DNA from: Psychrobacillus sp048572895
GTDB lineage: Bacteria; Bacillota; Bacilli; Bacillales_A; Planococcaceae
NCBI RefSeq assembly: GCF_048572895.1
Contig: NZ_CP183878.1
Location: 1,426,001 to 1,490,000 of the forward strand
Direction: 5' to 3'
Length of the DNA stretch: 64,000 nucleotides
The notes beneath the pieces were generated by a model. The model did not search any database and was not told the DNA's origin. It saw only the letters and a program-made list of their open reading frames with translations. Position numbers and translations under genes: made by a program. Positions within the stretch are counted from its first letter, which is position 1; each line of letters starts with the position of its first letter. Of the stretch, positions 34,239-43,763 are shown one piece after another.

Positions 34239-34793
34239 ATGAAACACATGCGCCATATTGTGACGAAAGCTGTTGTTGCTAAAGGTAAAAAGAGAACGGA
34301 ATCCTGTGAGGTGCTTCGTCCACCAAATACACCATCGAGTATTTTAGGATGTTGGGTTATTAATCACACATGTTCGTCAAAAAAACACGGTAAATATGTT
34401 GAAGTGACTGGTAAATTTGATATAAACGTTTGGTATGCACATCATGATCATTCCAAAACGTCCGTATTTACTGAAACGATTAATTATAAAGATCGTATCA
34501 AACTACATTACCGCGATAAAGACACCACTGGGGAAGAAGTTCATGTACGTGTACTGCAGCAACCAAATTGTACAGAGGCAATTATTATTTCGGGAGGTAC
34601 ACAGTTCCAAGTAACAGTAGAAAGAGAGATACTTGTTGAGGTTGTAGGTGAAACAACGATATGCATTCAAGTACAAGATGCAGAATTTGAAGAAGAATGG
34701 GCATATGGAGAAGAAAGTTCTTCTAGTTCGTCATCTAGTTCTTCAAGTCCTTCTGGTTCCTCGAAGGAAGCAGATGATTCTTCATCACTTTAA
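34239..34793 (+). CDS. cotE: Outer spore coat morphogenetic protein CotE
   Basis: 184 residues from ATG 34239 (AAGGAGG 6 nt upstream; the in-frame TTG 34218 overlaps that site). It matches CotE along its length: IVTKAVVAKGKKR, PSSILGCWVINH, GKFDINVWYAHHDHSKT, KLHYRDKD, VLQQPNCTEA and EVVGETT. CotE assembles the outer coat in the mother cell and recruits outer-coat proteins. In B. subtilis the tail is almost purely acidic; here a short acidic part (EFEEEWAYGEE) is followed by about 18 residues dominated by serine. Its position before mutS is the usual Bacillus order. Confidence 0.9.
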   Translation: MKHMRHIVTKAVVAKGKKRTESCEVLRPPNTPSSILGCWVINHTCSSKKHGKYVEVTGKFDINVWYAHHDHSKTSVFTETINYKDRIKLHYRDKDTTGEEVHVRVLQQPNCTEAIIISGGTQFQVTVEREILVEVVGETTICIQVQDAEFEEEWAYGEESSSSSSSSSSSPSGSSKEADDSSSL

Positions 34794-34794
34794 C

Positions 34795-34826
34795 AAGCCG
34801 GCTATTACTGCCGGCTTTTTTTTTTT
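34795..34826 (+). terminator. Terminator of cotE
   Basis: AAGCCGGC (34795-34802) pairs with GCCGGCTT (34810-34817), followed by a T-run of more than ten. Confidence 0.92.
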
Positions 34827-34975
34827 TGCAAAAAAAATTCCAATAAGAAATATAGATTGATTAAGTAGTCAAAAAAAATGGTGTTTTTGTTTATGAATTT
34901 AAAATATAACAAATGGATATCTATCGTTACAAAGGAAAACCTAATAAATGATTAAAAACGAAAGGAGTGTTCGCT

Positions 34976-35113
34976 ATGAAGGACCGTAAGCAACCACATG
35001 AGCAATTCACGATGAAAGATAATGAATTGACTTCGATGCAAGAAGTTATATATCCAAAAGAATTCAAACGTGCCGACAAAGAAACATTTAAGAAAAACGA
35101 AATTAAAAAGTAA
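34976..35113 (+). CDS. Small hydrophilic protein, 45 residues
   Basis: ATG 34976 is preceded by AAAGGAGTG at good spacing, and the frame runs to TAA 35113, followed by a clean terminator. The product (MKDRKQPHEQFTMKDNELTS, then MQEVIYPKEFKRADKE and a lysine-rich end) is highly charged, with no membrane segment. It sits between cotE and mutS with its own terminator, which supports a real gene. I do not recognise a family; a sporulation-related role is only a guess from location. Confidence 0.7.
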   Translation: MKDRKQPHEQFTMKDNELTSMQEVIYPKEFKRADKETFKKNEIKK

Positions 35114-35122
35114 ACGTAAAAA

Positions 35123-35156
35123 TGAACCCTGAATTAGGTTACTTATTCAGGGTTCA
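35123..35156 (+). terminator. Terminator of the small protein gene
   Basis: TGAACCCTGAAT (35123-35134) pairs perfectly with ATTCAGGGTTCA (35145-35156), followed by ATTTATT. Confidence 0.75.
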
Positions 35157-35273
35157 ATTTATTAGCACTAAACCCATAGATCCTTCCACTTTTCTTATTA
35201 AGGTCATCTGTCTCTTTTTTTAATGTTTTTTTGGTATAATCATTATATTAGTAAAGAAGAGAGAAGGATTTAA

Positions 35274-37841
35274 ATGACTACACAAACTCCAATGATGCAA
35301 CAATACTTAAAGATAAAAAAAGACTACATAGATGCGTTTTTGTTTTTTCGTTTAGGTGATTTTTATGAATTATTTCATGATGATGCTATTAAAGCTGCTG
35401 CGATATTAGAAATTACGCTCACTAGTAGGAAGGACAATATTCCAATGTGCGGCGTACCTCATCATTCTGCCCAAGGATATATCGAAACACTGATTAGCAA
35501 AGGCTTTAAAGTAGCTATTTGTGAGCAGGTGGAAGATCCAAAATATGCGAAAGGTGTAGTTAAAAGAGAGGTTGTTCGTCTTGTTACACCTGGAACTATA
35601 ATAGAAGGAAAAGGTATGCAAACGAAGTCTAATTATTTTATTGCTTCCGCTGATTTGCTTGCCACAGATGAAGTGGTTTTTGCTTATTTAGATGTATCGA
35701 CAGGTGATGGTTTTACGACTATTCTTACTGGTGATGAAAAAGAGGTCGTACAGGAATTACTAGCGATCCAAGCAAAAGAGTTAATTGTCAGTGAACAAAT
35801 GTATGTATTGATCAATGATTTATCTGCCATTCATGATTTTACGGTTTCGATTGAAAAAGAAGAGTTATCAGATGAAGAGATTCATAAATATGTTCCGAAC
35901 CATCCCGATCAAACGCATCAAACGGTGAAACGACTACTACAATACATTCAAAAAACACAGAAACAATCTTTATTACATATTCAGCCATTCACTTTTCAAC
36001 GGAGAGAATCTTTTTTAGCAATGGATTATCATTCCAAACGAAATTTAGAGCTAATTTCATCCATCCGAAGTGGTGACCAAAAAGGGACGTTATTATGGCT
36101 ATTGGATGAAACAGTAACTGCGATGGGTGGACGCAAGTTAAAGCAATGGATTCATCAGCCACTTGCAAACAAACAATCGATTGAAACACGCCAAGAAATA
36201 GTAACGAGTTTTCTTAATGACTTTATGCTCCGTGAAGAAATTAAAGAGGCCTTCAAAGAGGTATACGACCTAGAACGTCTTGTGGGTAGAATTGGATTTG
36301 GTAGTGCTGGAGGGAGAGACCTTGCTCAGTTAAGACAATCCCTTTCGAAGATTCCTATTATTAAACAGCTGCTCGTTGAATCAGATGATCAAGTGCTGCA
36401 AAAACTTGGGGCTGCATTAGAGGATTGTGAAGATATTTGGAGAAAGTTACAAGAAGCAATAAGTGAGAACCCACCAATTTCCGTTAAAGATGGTGGAGTG
36501 ATTAACAACGGGTTCCACGAAAGACTGGACCAACTTCGTGATGCCTCCGTTAACGGTAAAAAATGGATTGCAGAACTTGAACAAAGGGAAAGAGAAATTA
36601 CAGGTTCTAAAAACTTGAAAATAGGATATAACCGGATCTTTGGCTACTATATCGAGCTAACGAAATCGAATATTCATCTAGCAGATGAGTCTAGATATGT
36701 ACGTAAACAAACGCTTGCGAATGCAGAACGATATATTACGGATGAACTTAAAGAAAAAGAATCCCTTATTTTATCTGCAGAAGATGAAAGCCTAGTTCTG
36801 GAATATGAATTATTTACGCAAGTTAGAGAAGAAATTAAAGCATATATTCCGCTCGTTCAAAAATTAGCGAAACAAATTAGTGAGTTGGATGTTTTTATCT
36901 CATTTGCTCAAGTAGCAGAGAACCACCGTTTAACGAAACCTGTTTTCCATGAGTCCAATGCAATGATTATTAAAGAGGGAAGACATCCAGTTGTTGAAAA
37001 GATGATGAACAATCAGCTATATGTACCTAATGACTGTGTACTTACGGAAGATATTAATATGCTCTTGATCACCGGGCCTAATATGTCAGGTAAAAGTACT
37101 TTTATGCGACAAATAGCGATTACGACAGTGATGGCTCAAATTGGCTGCTATGTACCTGCTGAATCTGCGAAGCTACCAATTGTCGATAAAATATTTACTC
37201 GCATTGGAGCAGCAGATGATTTGGCAGGTGGGCAAAGTACATTCATGATTGAAATGATGGAATCACAGAATGCCATTATGAATGCGACAAATAAGAGCTT
37301 GCTTTTGTTTGATGAGATTGGGCGTGGTACTTCCACCTATGATGGCATGAGCTTAGCTCAGGCGATGATGGAATATATTCATGAAAATATAGGGGCAAAT
37401 ACGCTATTCTCTACTCATTATCATGAGCTGACAGATTTAGAGGAATCGCTACCGAAGCTTCGAAACGTACATGTGTCAGCGACTGAAAAAGATGGAAAGG
37501 TTGTCTTTTTGCACAAGCTCAAAGATGGTCCGGCTGATAAGAGTTATGGAATCCATGTAGCAGAGCTAGCTCAGCTGCCTGAACAAATTATTACGAGAGC
37601 ACGTGAAATTTTAGAGACCTTCGAACATCAAAAGGAAAAGGAAGAAAATGCTATTAAGGTAAGCGAAACACAATTATCGTTCTTTGATGAACAACCAAAA
37701 GTACGCAAAGAACCAATTGTGGTCCAAGAAAATAAATCAACAGATAAAATAATGAAGAAATTGAAGAAAGTCAATATCTCAGGCACAACTCCTTTAGAAG
37801 CATTACAACTATTGTACGAGCTACAAAACGAGCTAGAATAA
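35274..37841 (+). CDS. mutS: DNA mismatch repair protein MutS
   Basis: 855 residues, full length. The mismatch-binding domain I carries the Phe-x-Glu motif (DFYELFHDDA, about 25-35; GDFYELF). Core/lever domains follow, and the ATPase has Walker A GPNMSGKSTFMRQ (about 605-617) and Walker B LLLFDEIGRGTST. The C-terminal region with LSFFDEQ-like QLSFFDE resembles a beta-clamp binding motif. It recognises mismatches and recruits MutL. An extended -10 TGGTATAAT (35232-35240) lies just upstream. mutL follows 20 nt after the stop. Confidence 0.97.
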   Translation: MTTQTPMMQQYLKIKKDYIDAFLFFRLGDFYELFHDDAIKAAAILEITLTSRKDNIPMCGVPHHSAQGYIETLISKGFKVAICEQVEDPKYAKGVVKREVVRLVTPGTIIEGKGMQTKSNYFIASADLLATDEVVFAYLDVSTGDGFTTILTGDEKEVVQELLAIQAKELIVSEQMYVLINDLSAIHDFTVSIEKEELSDEEIHKYVPNHPDQTHQTVKRLLQYIQKTQKQSLLHIQPFTFQRRESFLAMDYHSKRNLELISSIRSGDQKGTLLWLLDETVTAMGGRKLKQWIHQPLANKQSIETRQEIVTSFLNDFMLREEIKEAFKEVYDLERLVGRIGFGSAGGRDLAQLRQSLSKIPIIKQLLVESDDQVLQKLGAALEDCEDIWRKLQEAISENPPISVKDGGVINNGFHERLDQLRDASVNGKKWIAELEQREREITGSKNLKIGYNRIFGYYIELTKSNIHLADESRYVRKQTLANAERYITDELKEKESLILSAEDESLVLEYELFTQVREEIKAYIPLVQKLAKQISELDVFISFAQVAENHRLTKPVFHESNAMIIKEGRHPVVEKMMNNQLYVPNDCVLTEDINMLLITGPNMSGKSTFMRQIAITTVMAQIGCYVPAESAKLPIVDKIFTRIGAADDLAGGQSTFMIEMMESQNAIMNATNKSLLLFDEIGRGTSTYDGMSLAQAMMEYIHENIGANTLFSTHYHELTDLEESLPKLRNVHVSATEKDGKVVFLHKLKDGPADKSYGIHVAELAQLPEQIITRAREILETFEHQKEKEENAIKVSETQLSFFDEQPKVRKEPIVVQENKSTDKIMKKLKKVNISGTTPLEALQLLYELQNELE

Positions 37842-37861
37842 CCAAAAAGTAGGTGAATGAA

Positions 37862-39670
37862 ATGGGACAAATAATTGTGATGAACGAACTGCTGTCTAAC
37901 AAAATTGCTGCCGGTGAAGTGGTGGAACGACCAGCATCAGTTGTGAAAGAATTGGTGGAAAATTCCATTGATGCAGAAAGTACTTCTATTGAAATTACAC
38001 TGGAAGAAGCAGGATTATCTAGAATCCAAGTAACCGATAATGGAAAGGGAATGGACGAGGAGGACGCGGTAAAATCTTTTTCTAGACATGCGACCTCTAA
38101 AATCACTACGGAGCATGACCTTTTCAGAATCCGTTCATTAGGTTTTCGTGGGGAGGCACTTGCTAGTATTGCCTCTGTATCCAAAATTAGTTTATGGACA
38201 TCAAATGGTGAAAATATCGGGACCAAAGTAGAGTTAGAAGGTGGGAGGGTATTATCAAATTCTCCTGCTCCTATTCGTAGAGGTACTGATATAGTTGTGA
38301 GCCAGCTATTTTACAATACACCAGCTCGCTTAAAATATTTGAAAACGATTCAAACGGAGTTAGGACACTCCATTGACTTGATCAACCGCTTAGCAATTAG
38401 TTATCCAGGAATTGCGTTTAAGCTTACACATAATCATCAAACCATCGTGCAGACCAGTGGAAGAGGAGATTTGAAACAGGTTCTAGCTTCTATATATGGA
38501 ATTTCTAACGTGAAGAAAATGGTTGCGTTTAACAAAGAATCATCTGATTTTCATATTTCGGGATTTGCAACACTACCAGAGATAACGAGAGCATCTAAAA
38601 ACTATATTACGGTTTTAGTAAACGGCCGATGGGTAAAACATTATGGTATAAATAATGCGATAGTCGACGCTTACCATACATTGTTGCCAATAGGTAGATA
38701 CCCGATTGTCGTCTTAAATATTGAAATGGATCCGATACTGACGGACGTCAATGTTCATCCTGCCAAGCATCAAATTCGATTAAGTAAAGAAAAAGAACTG
38801 ATGGAAATGATTCGGATAACAATACGTTCGATCATGCATCGTGTACAGAAACCACCAGAGATTATGGAAAAGCCAGTTGTGAAAAAGCAGCCAAGTGTAC
38901 AATTTGACTTCTTCAAGCAAACATATGAGCCAGCACAAAAGAATCCAATTACACCAGTTAATGATGATGCGATATCCGAACAAATTCAAAATCCGCCTGA
39001 AGAACAGCCTAGTATTGTATATGAAGAGATAGAGCCGCTCTCAGATTTCGATATTCAACCGATTGAATATGTGGAGGAGAAAAAGCCTTTTCCTGATTTA
39101 CATGTAGTAGGTCAAATTCATGGTACTTACATTGTCGCTCAAAGTGATGATGGATTTTATTTGATAGATCAGCATGCTGCACAGGAGCGTGTAAAATATG
39201 AGTTTTATAAGGAAAAGATAGGGGAAGTAAATGCAAATGAGCGACAATCACTTTTGCTGCCATTAACTTTTCACTATTCTTTAGACGAGGCATACCGTAT
39301 CAAAGAGTCTTTGCATGAATTAAATGATGTGGGAATATTTTTAGAGGAGTTTGGTTCTGCTAGCTTTGTCGTAAGAGATTATCCTACTTGGTTCCCAAAG
39401 GGTAACGAGACGAAGATTATCGAAGGTCTGATTGAACAGGTATTGAATAACCGTAAAACAGATATTAAAAAACTTAGAGAAGATGCAGCTATTATGATGA
39501 GTTGTAAGCTGTCGATCAAAGCAAATCATTATTTAACGATGAAGGATATGGAGCAGCTGTTAGAAAGCTTAAAAAAAGCACAGCATCCATTGACTTGTCC
39601 ACACGGTAGACCAGTAATCATACATTTTTCGACGTATGAGGTGGAGAAAATGTTCAAACGAGTTATGTAG
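37862..39670 (+). CDS. mutL: DNA mismatch repair protein MutL
   Basis: 602 residues from ATG 37862 with AGGTGA (37851-37856) 5 nt upstream; the in-frame GTG 37853 lies in that site. The GHKL ATPase domain is at the N-terminus (LSNKIAAGEVVERPASVVKE, VTDNGKGM, RSLGFRGEALASIASVS). The C-terminal dimerisation/endonuclease domain (about 410-600) has DQHAAQERVKYE, which is the DQHAxxERxxYE endonuclease metal motif. It works with MutS and nicks the new strand. glpK begins 12 nt after its stop. Confidence 0.97.
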   Translation: MGQIIVMNELLSNKIAAGEVVERPASVVKELVENSIDAESTSIEITLEEAGLSRIQVTDNGKGMDEEDAVKSFSRHATSKITTEHDLFRIRSLGFRGEALASIASVSKISLWTSNGENIGTKVELEGGRVLSNSPAPIRRGTDIVVSQLFYNTPARLKYLKTIQTELGHSIDLINRLAISYPGIAFKLTHNHQTIVQTSGRGDLKQVLASIYGISNVKKMVAFNKESSDFHISGFATLPEITRASKNYITVLVNGRWVKHYGINNAIVDAYHTLLPIGRYPIVVLNIEMDPILTDVNVHPAKHQIRLSKEKELMEMIRITIRSIMHRVQKPPEIMEKPVVKKQPSVQFDFFKQTYEPAQKNPITPVNDDAISEQIQNPPEEQPSIVYEEIEPLSDFDIQPIEYVEEKKPFPDLHVVGQIHGTYIVAQSDDGFYLIDQHAAQERVKYEFYKEKIGEVNANERQSLLLPLTFHYSLDEAYRIKESLHELNDVGIFLEEFGSASFVVRDYPTWFPKGNETKIIEGLIEQVLNNRKTDIKKLREDAAIMMSCKLSIKANHYLTMKDMEQLLESLKKAQHPLTCPHGRPVIIHFSTYEVEKMFKRVM

Positions 39671-39682
39671 GAGGAAGCCATA

Positions 39683-41194
39683 ATGGGAAAATATATATTA
39701 TCGATCGACCAAGGAACGACAAGCTCTAGAGCAATACTTTTTGATAAGCTCGGCAATATTGTTCACTCTGCTCAACGAGAATTTAAACAATATTTTCCTA
39801 AATCAGGCTGGGTTGAGCATGATGCGAAAGAAATTTGGGGATCTGTATTATCTGTGCTAGCAGCTGTTCTGACGGAAAGTGGAAACCAACCAGAGGATGT
39901 CCATGCAATTGGAATTACAAACCAACGAGAGACAACAGTAGTGTGGAACAAGCATACTGGAAAACCTGTTTATAATGCGATTGTTTGGCAATCCAGACAA
40001 ACTCAAGCCATCATTGAAGAACTTAAAAAAGCTGATTTGGAATCGTTTTTTCAAGAGAAGACAGGGTTGAAATTGGACCCGTATTTTTCTGCAACAAAGG
40101 TTAAATGGATATTAGATAACGTTGATGGTGCAAAAGAGCAGGCAGAAGCGGGTGACCTTCTTTTTGGAACGATTGATACATGGCTAATTTGGAAGCTTTC
40201 GAATGGAAAAGCCCATGTGACCGACTATTCCAATGCTTCTAGGACGATGCTTTACAATATATATGATCAAAAGTGGGATGAAGAGATTTGTAAGAAGCTT
40301 TCTATCCCTATGAAAATGCTCCCAAAAGTAGCATCTTCCTCTGAAGTGTACGCACAAACCGATCCATCTGTTTTCTTTGGAAAAGAAATAGATATTGCAG
40401 GAGCTGCTGGAGACCAACAGGCAGCACTTTTTGGTCAATGCTGTTTCGACAAGGGTATGGCTAAAAATACGTATGGCACTGGGTGTTTTATGTTATTAAA
40501 TACTGGTGAAGAGGCGATTTCTTCACCCTCTGGTTTACTCACAACGATTGCTTGGGGACTAAATGGTAAAGTGACCTATGCTTTAGAGGGAAGTATTTTT
40601 GTTGCTGGTTCAGCCATACAATGGCTCCGTGATGGACTGCGTATGTTAAAAAGTGCTCCTGAATCAGAGAGCTATGCAAAAAAAGTAGATTCTACTGAAG
40701 GGGTCTATTTTGTACCTGCCTTTGTTGGACTTGGAACACCTTATTGGGATTCAGAAGCGAGAGGTTCTATGTTTGGGTTGACAAGAGGAACGACGAAAGA
40801 GCATTTTATCCGCGCTACTATTGAATCTCTTGCATACCAGACTAAAGATGTACTTGATACGATGGAAAAGGATTCTGGAGTAGATGTAGAAATATTAAGA
40901 GTAGATGGTGGAGCAGTAAGTAATGAATTTCTTATGCAGTTCCAAAGTGATCTATTGAATTTACCTGTAGAACTTGCAAAGCTTAATGAGACAACAGCCT
41001 TGGGAGCTGCTTTCTTAGCGGGTTTAGCTACGAGCTTCTGGAAGGATGAACAAGAGCTATCCAATTTGCGTGAAAGTCAAAAGCAGTATGAGCCAAAAAT
41101 GGAAGCTGCGAAAAGAGATCAGCTATATAAAGGATGGAAAAAAGCTGTCCAGGCAACACGAATTTTCAAACTTTCAGATGAAGAGGTGGAATAA
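39683..41194 (+). CDS. glpK: Glycerol kinase
   Basis: 503 residues, full-length FGGY kinase: SIDQGTTSSRAILFD (ATP/phosphate loop), GITNQRETTVVWNKHTGKP, then AAGDQQAALFGQCC and the C-terminal FGGY block LRVDGGAVSNEFLMQFQSD. It phosphorylates glycerol to glycerol-3-phosphate in the cytoplasm. GGAGGAAG precedes ATG 39683. It lies 12 nt after mutL and abuts glpD, with neither glpP nor glpF between, and no antiterminator leader RNA is visible upstream. Confidence 0.97.
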   Translation: MGKYILSIDQGTTSSRAILFDKLGNIVHSAQREFKQYFPKSGWVEHDAKEIWGSVLSVLAAVLTESGNQPEDVHAIGITNQRETTVVWNKHTGKPVYNAIVWQSRQTQAIIEELKKADLESFFQEKTGLKLDPYFSATKVKWILDNVDGAKEQAEAGDLLFGTIDTWLIWKLSNGKAHVTDYSNASRTMLYNIYDQKWDEEICKKLSIPMKMLPKVASSSEVYAQTDPSVFFGKEIDIAGAAGDQQAALFGQCCFDKGMAKNTYGTGCFMLLNTGEEAISSPSGLLTTIAWGLNGKVTYALEGSIFVAGSAIQWLRDGLRMLKSAPESESYAKKVDSTEGVYFVPAFVGLGTPYWDSEARGSMFGLTRGTTKEHFIRATIESLAYQTKDVLDTMEKDSGVDVEILRVDGGAVSNEFLMQFQSDLLNLPVELAKLNETTALGAAFLAGLATSFWKDEQELSNLRESQKQYEPKMEAAKRDQLYKGWKKAVQATRIFKLSDEEVE

Positions 41195-42841
41195 TTGAAG
41201 TCTTCTGTAGAACGTGAGCAGTTAGTAAATACACTAAATTATTATGAATTCGACGTGCTAGTAATAGGTGGAGGTATCACTGGTGCAGGGATCGCACTTG
41301 ATGCTGTAACTAGAGGTATGTCCGTTGCTTTGGTAGAAATGCAGGATTTTGCTGCTGGAACTTCCAGTCGGTCCACGAAGCTTGTCCACGGAGGTTTGCG
41401 ATATTTGAAGCAATTGGAAGTTAAAATGGTTGCAGACGTTGGGAAAGAAAGAGAAATTGTGTATGAAAATGCGGTTCATGTGACTGAACCTATATGGATG
41501 TTACTACCGTTTCATAAAAAAGGTACATTTGGACCGCTCACTACATCAGCTGGATTAAAGATGTATGACTATTTAGCTGGTGTGAAGAAGGATGAAAGAA
41601 GATTGATGCTTTCCGACCAAGAGACACTCGAAAAAGAGCCTCTCATAAAAAGCAAAGGTTTACTTGGTGGAGGATATTACGTTGAATATCGCACAGATGA
41701 TGCGAGATTAACAATTGAGGTCATAAAAAAAGCAATGGAAAAAGGCGCAGTATGCTTAAACTATGCTAAAGCACGTTCCTTTATTTATGACGATCATAAT
41801 CAGGTAATTGGAGCAGAGATTGTTGATACAGTAAGCAATAAACGAATTTCGATTCATGCAAAAAAAGTAGTAAATGCCACTGGTCCTTGGGTTGATGGAG
41901 TTCGTGCTTTAGATGCCATTGAGAACAATAAAAAACTAAAGCTCACAAAGGGTGTGCATATCGTTATTGACCAATCCGTTTTCCCACTTAAACAGGCGGT
42001 CTATTTCGATACACCTGATAAACGAATGGTTTTTGCAATCCCACGTGATGGTAAAACCTATGTTGGAACCACGGATACGTTCTTTGAAGGGGATATTCGG
42101 CATCCTGTGGCCACACCCGAAGATGTCGATTATCTGATCGAAGCAATCCATTCTATGTTTCCTTTAGTTCATGTTACCTCTCATCAGGTTGAATCTACAT
42201 GGGCAGGGGTTCGTCCATTAATATATGAGGACGGGAAGAATCCATCAGAAATCTCTCGAAAAGATGAGGTTTGGCAGTCGGAAGCTGGTTTATTTACAAT
42301 AGCTGGAGGTAAACTAACTGGGTATCGCAAAATGGCTGAAACAATCGTAGACAAAATCTCGAAGCAATTAGGGGATGAAAAATACGGACCATGTGTAACG
42401 AAGCATTTAACATTATCTGGTGGTGATATTGGCGGCTCTAAACAATGGGAGGCCTTTCTTACTCAAAAGGAACAAATGGCTCTAGCTTATGGACTAACTG
42501 GTTTAGAAGGAAGAAAACTGGCTAAAATGTATGGGACGAATGTCGATAAAGTATTTCAATATGCACAAATTCTTTCCACAATCACTTCTAGCTTGCCTTT
42601 AGCGCTATTAGCACAAATTTATTACGCAGTGCATGAAGAAATGGCTTATTCCCCTGTGGACTTTTTAGTAAGAAGAACAGGTATGCTCTATTTTGATATT
42701 AAGCATTTTACCGAGTATAAAGAAGAGGTAGTAAATGTAATGAAGCAATTGCTCCATTACTCAGATGAGAAAATAATTGTATTTAATAAACAGCTAGAAA
42801 TACTTTTGGGTGAAGCTACATTAAAGGAAAGTAGGGATTAA
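41195..42841 (+). CDS. glpD: Aerobic glycerol-3-phosphate dehydrogenase
   Basis: 548 residues from TTG 41195, directly after the glpK stop, with AAGAGGTGG inside glpK as ribosome site. The FAD-binding motif is VIGGGITGAGIALDAVTRG near residue 20, and the FAD-dependent G3P dehydrogenase signatures GTSSRSTKLVHGGLRYL and GKLTGYRKMAE are intact. It is a peripheral membrane enzyme that oxidises G3P to DHAP and passes electrons to quinone. It completes glycerol use with glpK. Confidence 0.96.
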   Translation: MKSSVEREQLVNTLNYYEFDVLVIGGGITGAGIALDAVTRGMSVALVEMQDFAAGTSSRSTKLVHGGLRYLKQLEVKMVADVGKEREIVYENAVHVTEPIWMLLPFHKKGTFGPLTTSAGLKMYDYLAGVKKDERRLMLSDQETLEKEPLIKSKGLLGGGYYVEYRTDDARLTIEVIKKAMEKGAVCLNYAKARSFIYDDHNQVIGAEIVDTVSNKRISIHAKKVVNATGPWVDGVRALDAIENNKKLKLTKGVHIVIDQSVFPLKQAVYFDTPDKRMVFAIPRDGKTYVGTTDTFFEGDIRHPVATPEDVDYLIEAIHSMFPLVHVTSHQVESTWAGVRPLIYEDGKNPSEISRKDEVWQSEAGLFTIAGGKLTGYRKMAETIVDKISKQLGDEKYGPCVTKHLTLSGGDIGGSKQWEAFLTQKEQMALAYGLTGLEGRKLAKMYGTNVDKVFQYAQILSTITSSLPLALLAQIYYAVHEEMAYSPVDFLVRRTGMLYFDIKHFTEYKEEVVNVMKQLLHYSDEKIIVFNKQLEILLGEATLKESRD

Positions 42842-42866
42842 GCTGAAAACTATCTTAGAAGGCAAA

Positions 42867-43763
42867 ATGTCAGATGGTCATCTGATTCATATCGTTATGT
42901 TTACACCCGATATACCGCCAATTGGCCATGTACATCTTCTTCATGGAATGGAAGAGCATATCGGTCGTTATGATGATTTCGCTACATTTTTAATGAGTAA
43001 AGGGTTTGTAGTTACTGGCCACGATCACCGTGGACATGGTATAACAGCTGAAAAAAATGGGCAATATGGATATTTTGCAGATAAGTTAGGATTTGAGCGA
43101 GTAACGGAGGACGTACGGGAAGTATTATTACATGTTCGTGAAAATTTGGGAGATATTCCACTTATTTTATTCGGACACAGTATGGGCTCATTTATTGCAC
43201 GTAGATATATGCAAAAGTATAGTGATTCTTTAACCAAAATCATCCTTTCTGGAACTACTTTTAATCCAGGTCTAATGGGAGATGCGGGTAGACTTCTCAG
43301 TAAATTTACCTCTGCTGTAAAGAGTCCAACAGCTAAAGCTACAGTATTAAATAATATGGCATTTGGGGGGTTCAATAAACAAATAACGAATCCTAAGACA
43401 CCGTTTGACTGGCTTTCGACAGACGAAAATGAAGTACAAAAATATATAGAGGACCCTTTATGTGGGAATATCCCAACGAATCGATTCTTTATAGACCTTT
43501 TCGATGGATTAAAAATAATCCACCAAGACAAAGAGAATAATCATATAAAAAAAGATTTACCCGTTTTAGTTATTAGCGGTGCAAAAGATCCTGTTGGAAA
43601 AGATGGGAAGGATATATTCAAAGTTGCAAATGGATTAAAAAGTGTTGGAATGACAAATGTAACTGTCCATTTAGTGGAGGATGCGAGGCACGAAATACTA
43701 AACGAGGTTAATAAACTTCAAACGTATGAAATAATTGCAAATTGGATGATAGATAATGCATAA
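42867..43763 (+). CDS. Alpha/beta hydrolase, monoacylglycerol lipase-like
   Basis: 298 residues with the serine aminopeptidase S33/lysophospholipase pattern: HVHLLHGMEEHIGRYDDFATFL, GHDHRGHG, nucleophile elbow GHSMGSF (Ser about 96), and C-terminal Asp/His in ISGAKDPVG and EDARHEILNEV. It may hydrolyse mono- or lysophospholipids, which would suit the glpKD neighbours because both yield glycerol or G3P. The start is the weakest point: AGAAGG is only 4 nt before ATG 42867. Its end overlaps miaA by 8 nt. Confidence 0.8.
   Translation: MSDGHLIHIVMFTPDIPPIGHVHLLHGMEEHIGRYDDFATFLMSKGFVVTGHDHRGHGITAEKNGQYGYFADKLGFERVTEDVREVLLHVRENLGDIPLILFGHSMGSFIARRYMQKYSDSLTKIILSGTTFNPGLMGDAGRLLSKFTSAVKSPTAKATVLNNMAFGGFNKQITNPKTPFDWLSTDENEVQKYIEDPLCGNIPTNRFFIDLFDGLKIIHQDKENNHIKKDLPVLVISGAKDPVGKDGKDIFKVANGLKSVGMTNVTVHLVEDARHEILNEVNKLQTYEIIANWMIDNA

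Noticed and set aside
34648..34860. ORF overlapping the cotE end in another frame
   Set aside because: It is an out-of-frame reading of the serine-codon run and the terminator.
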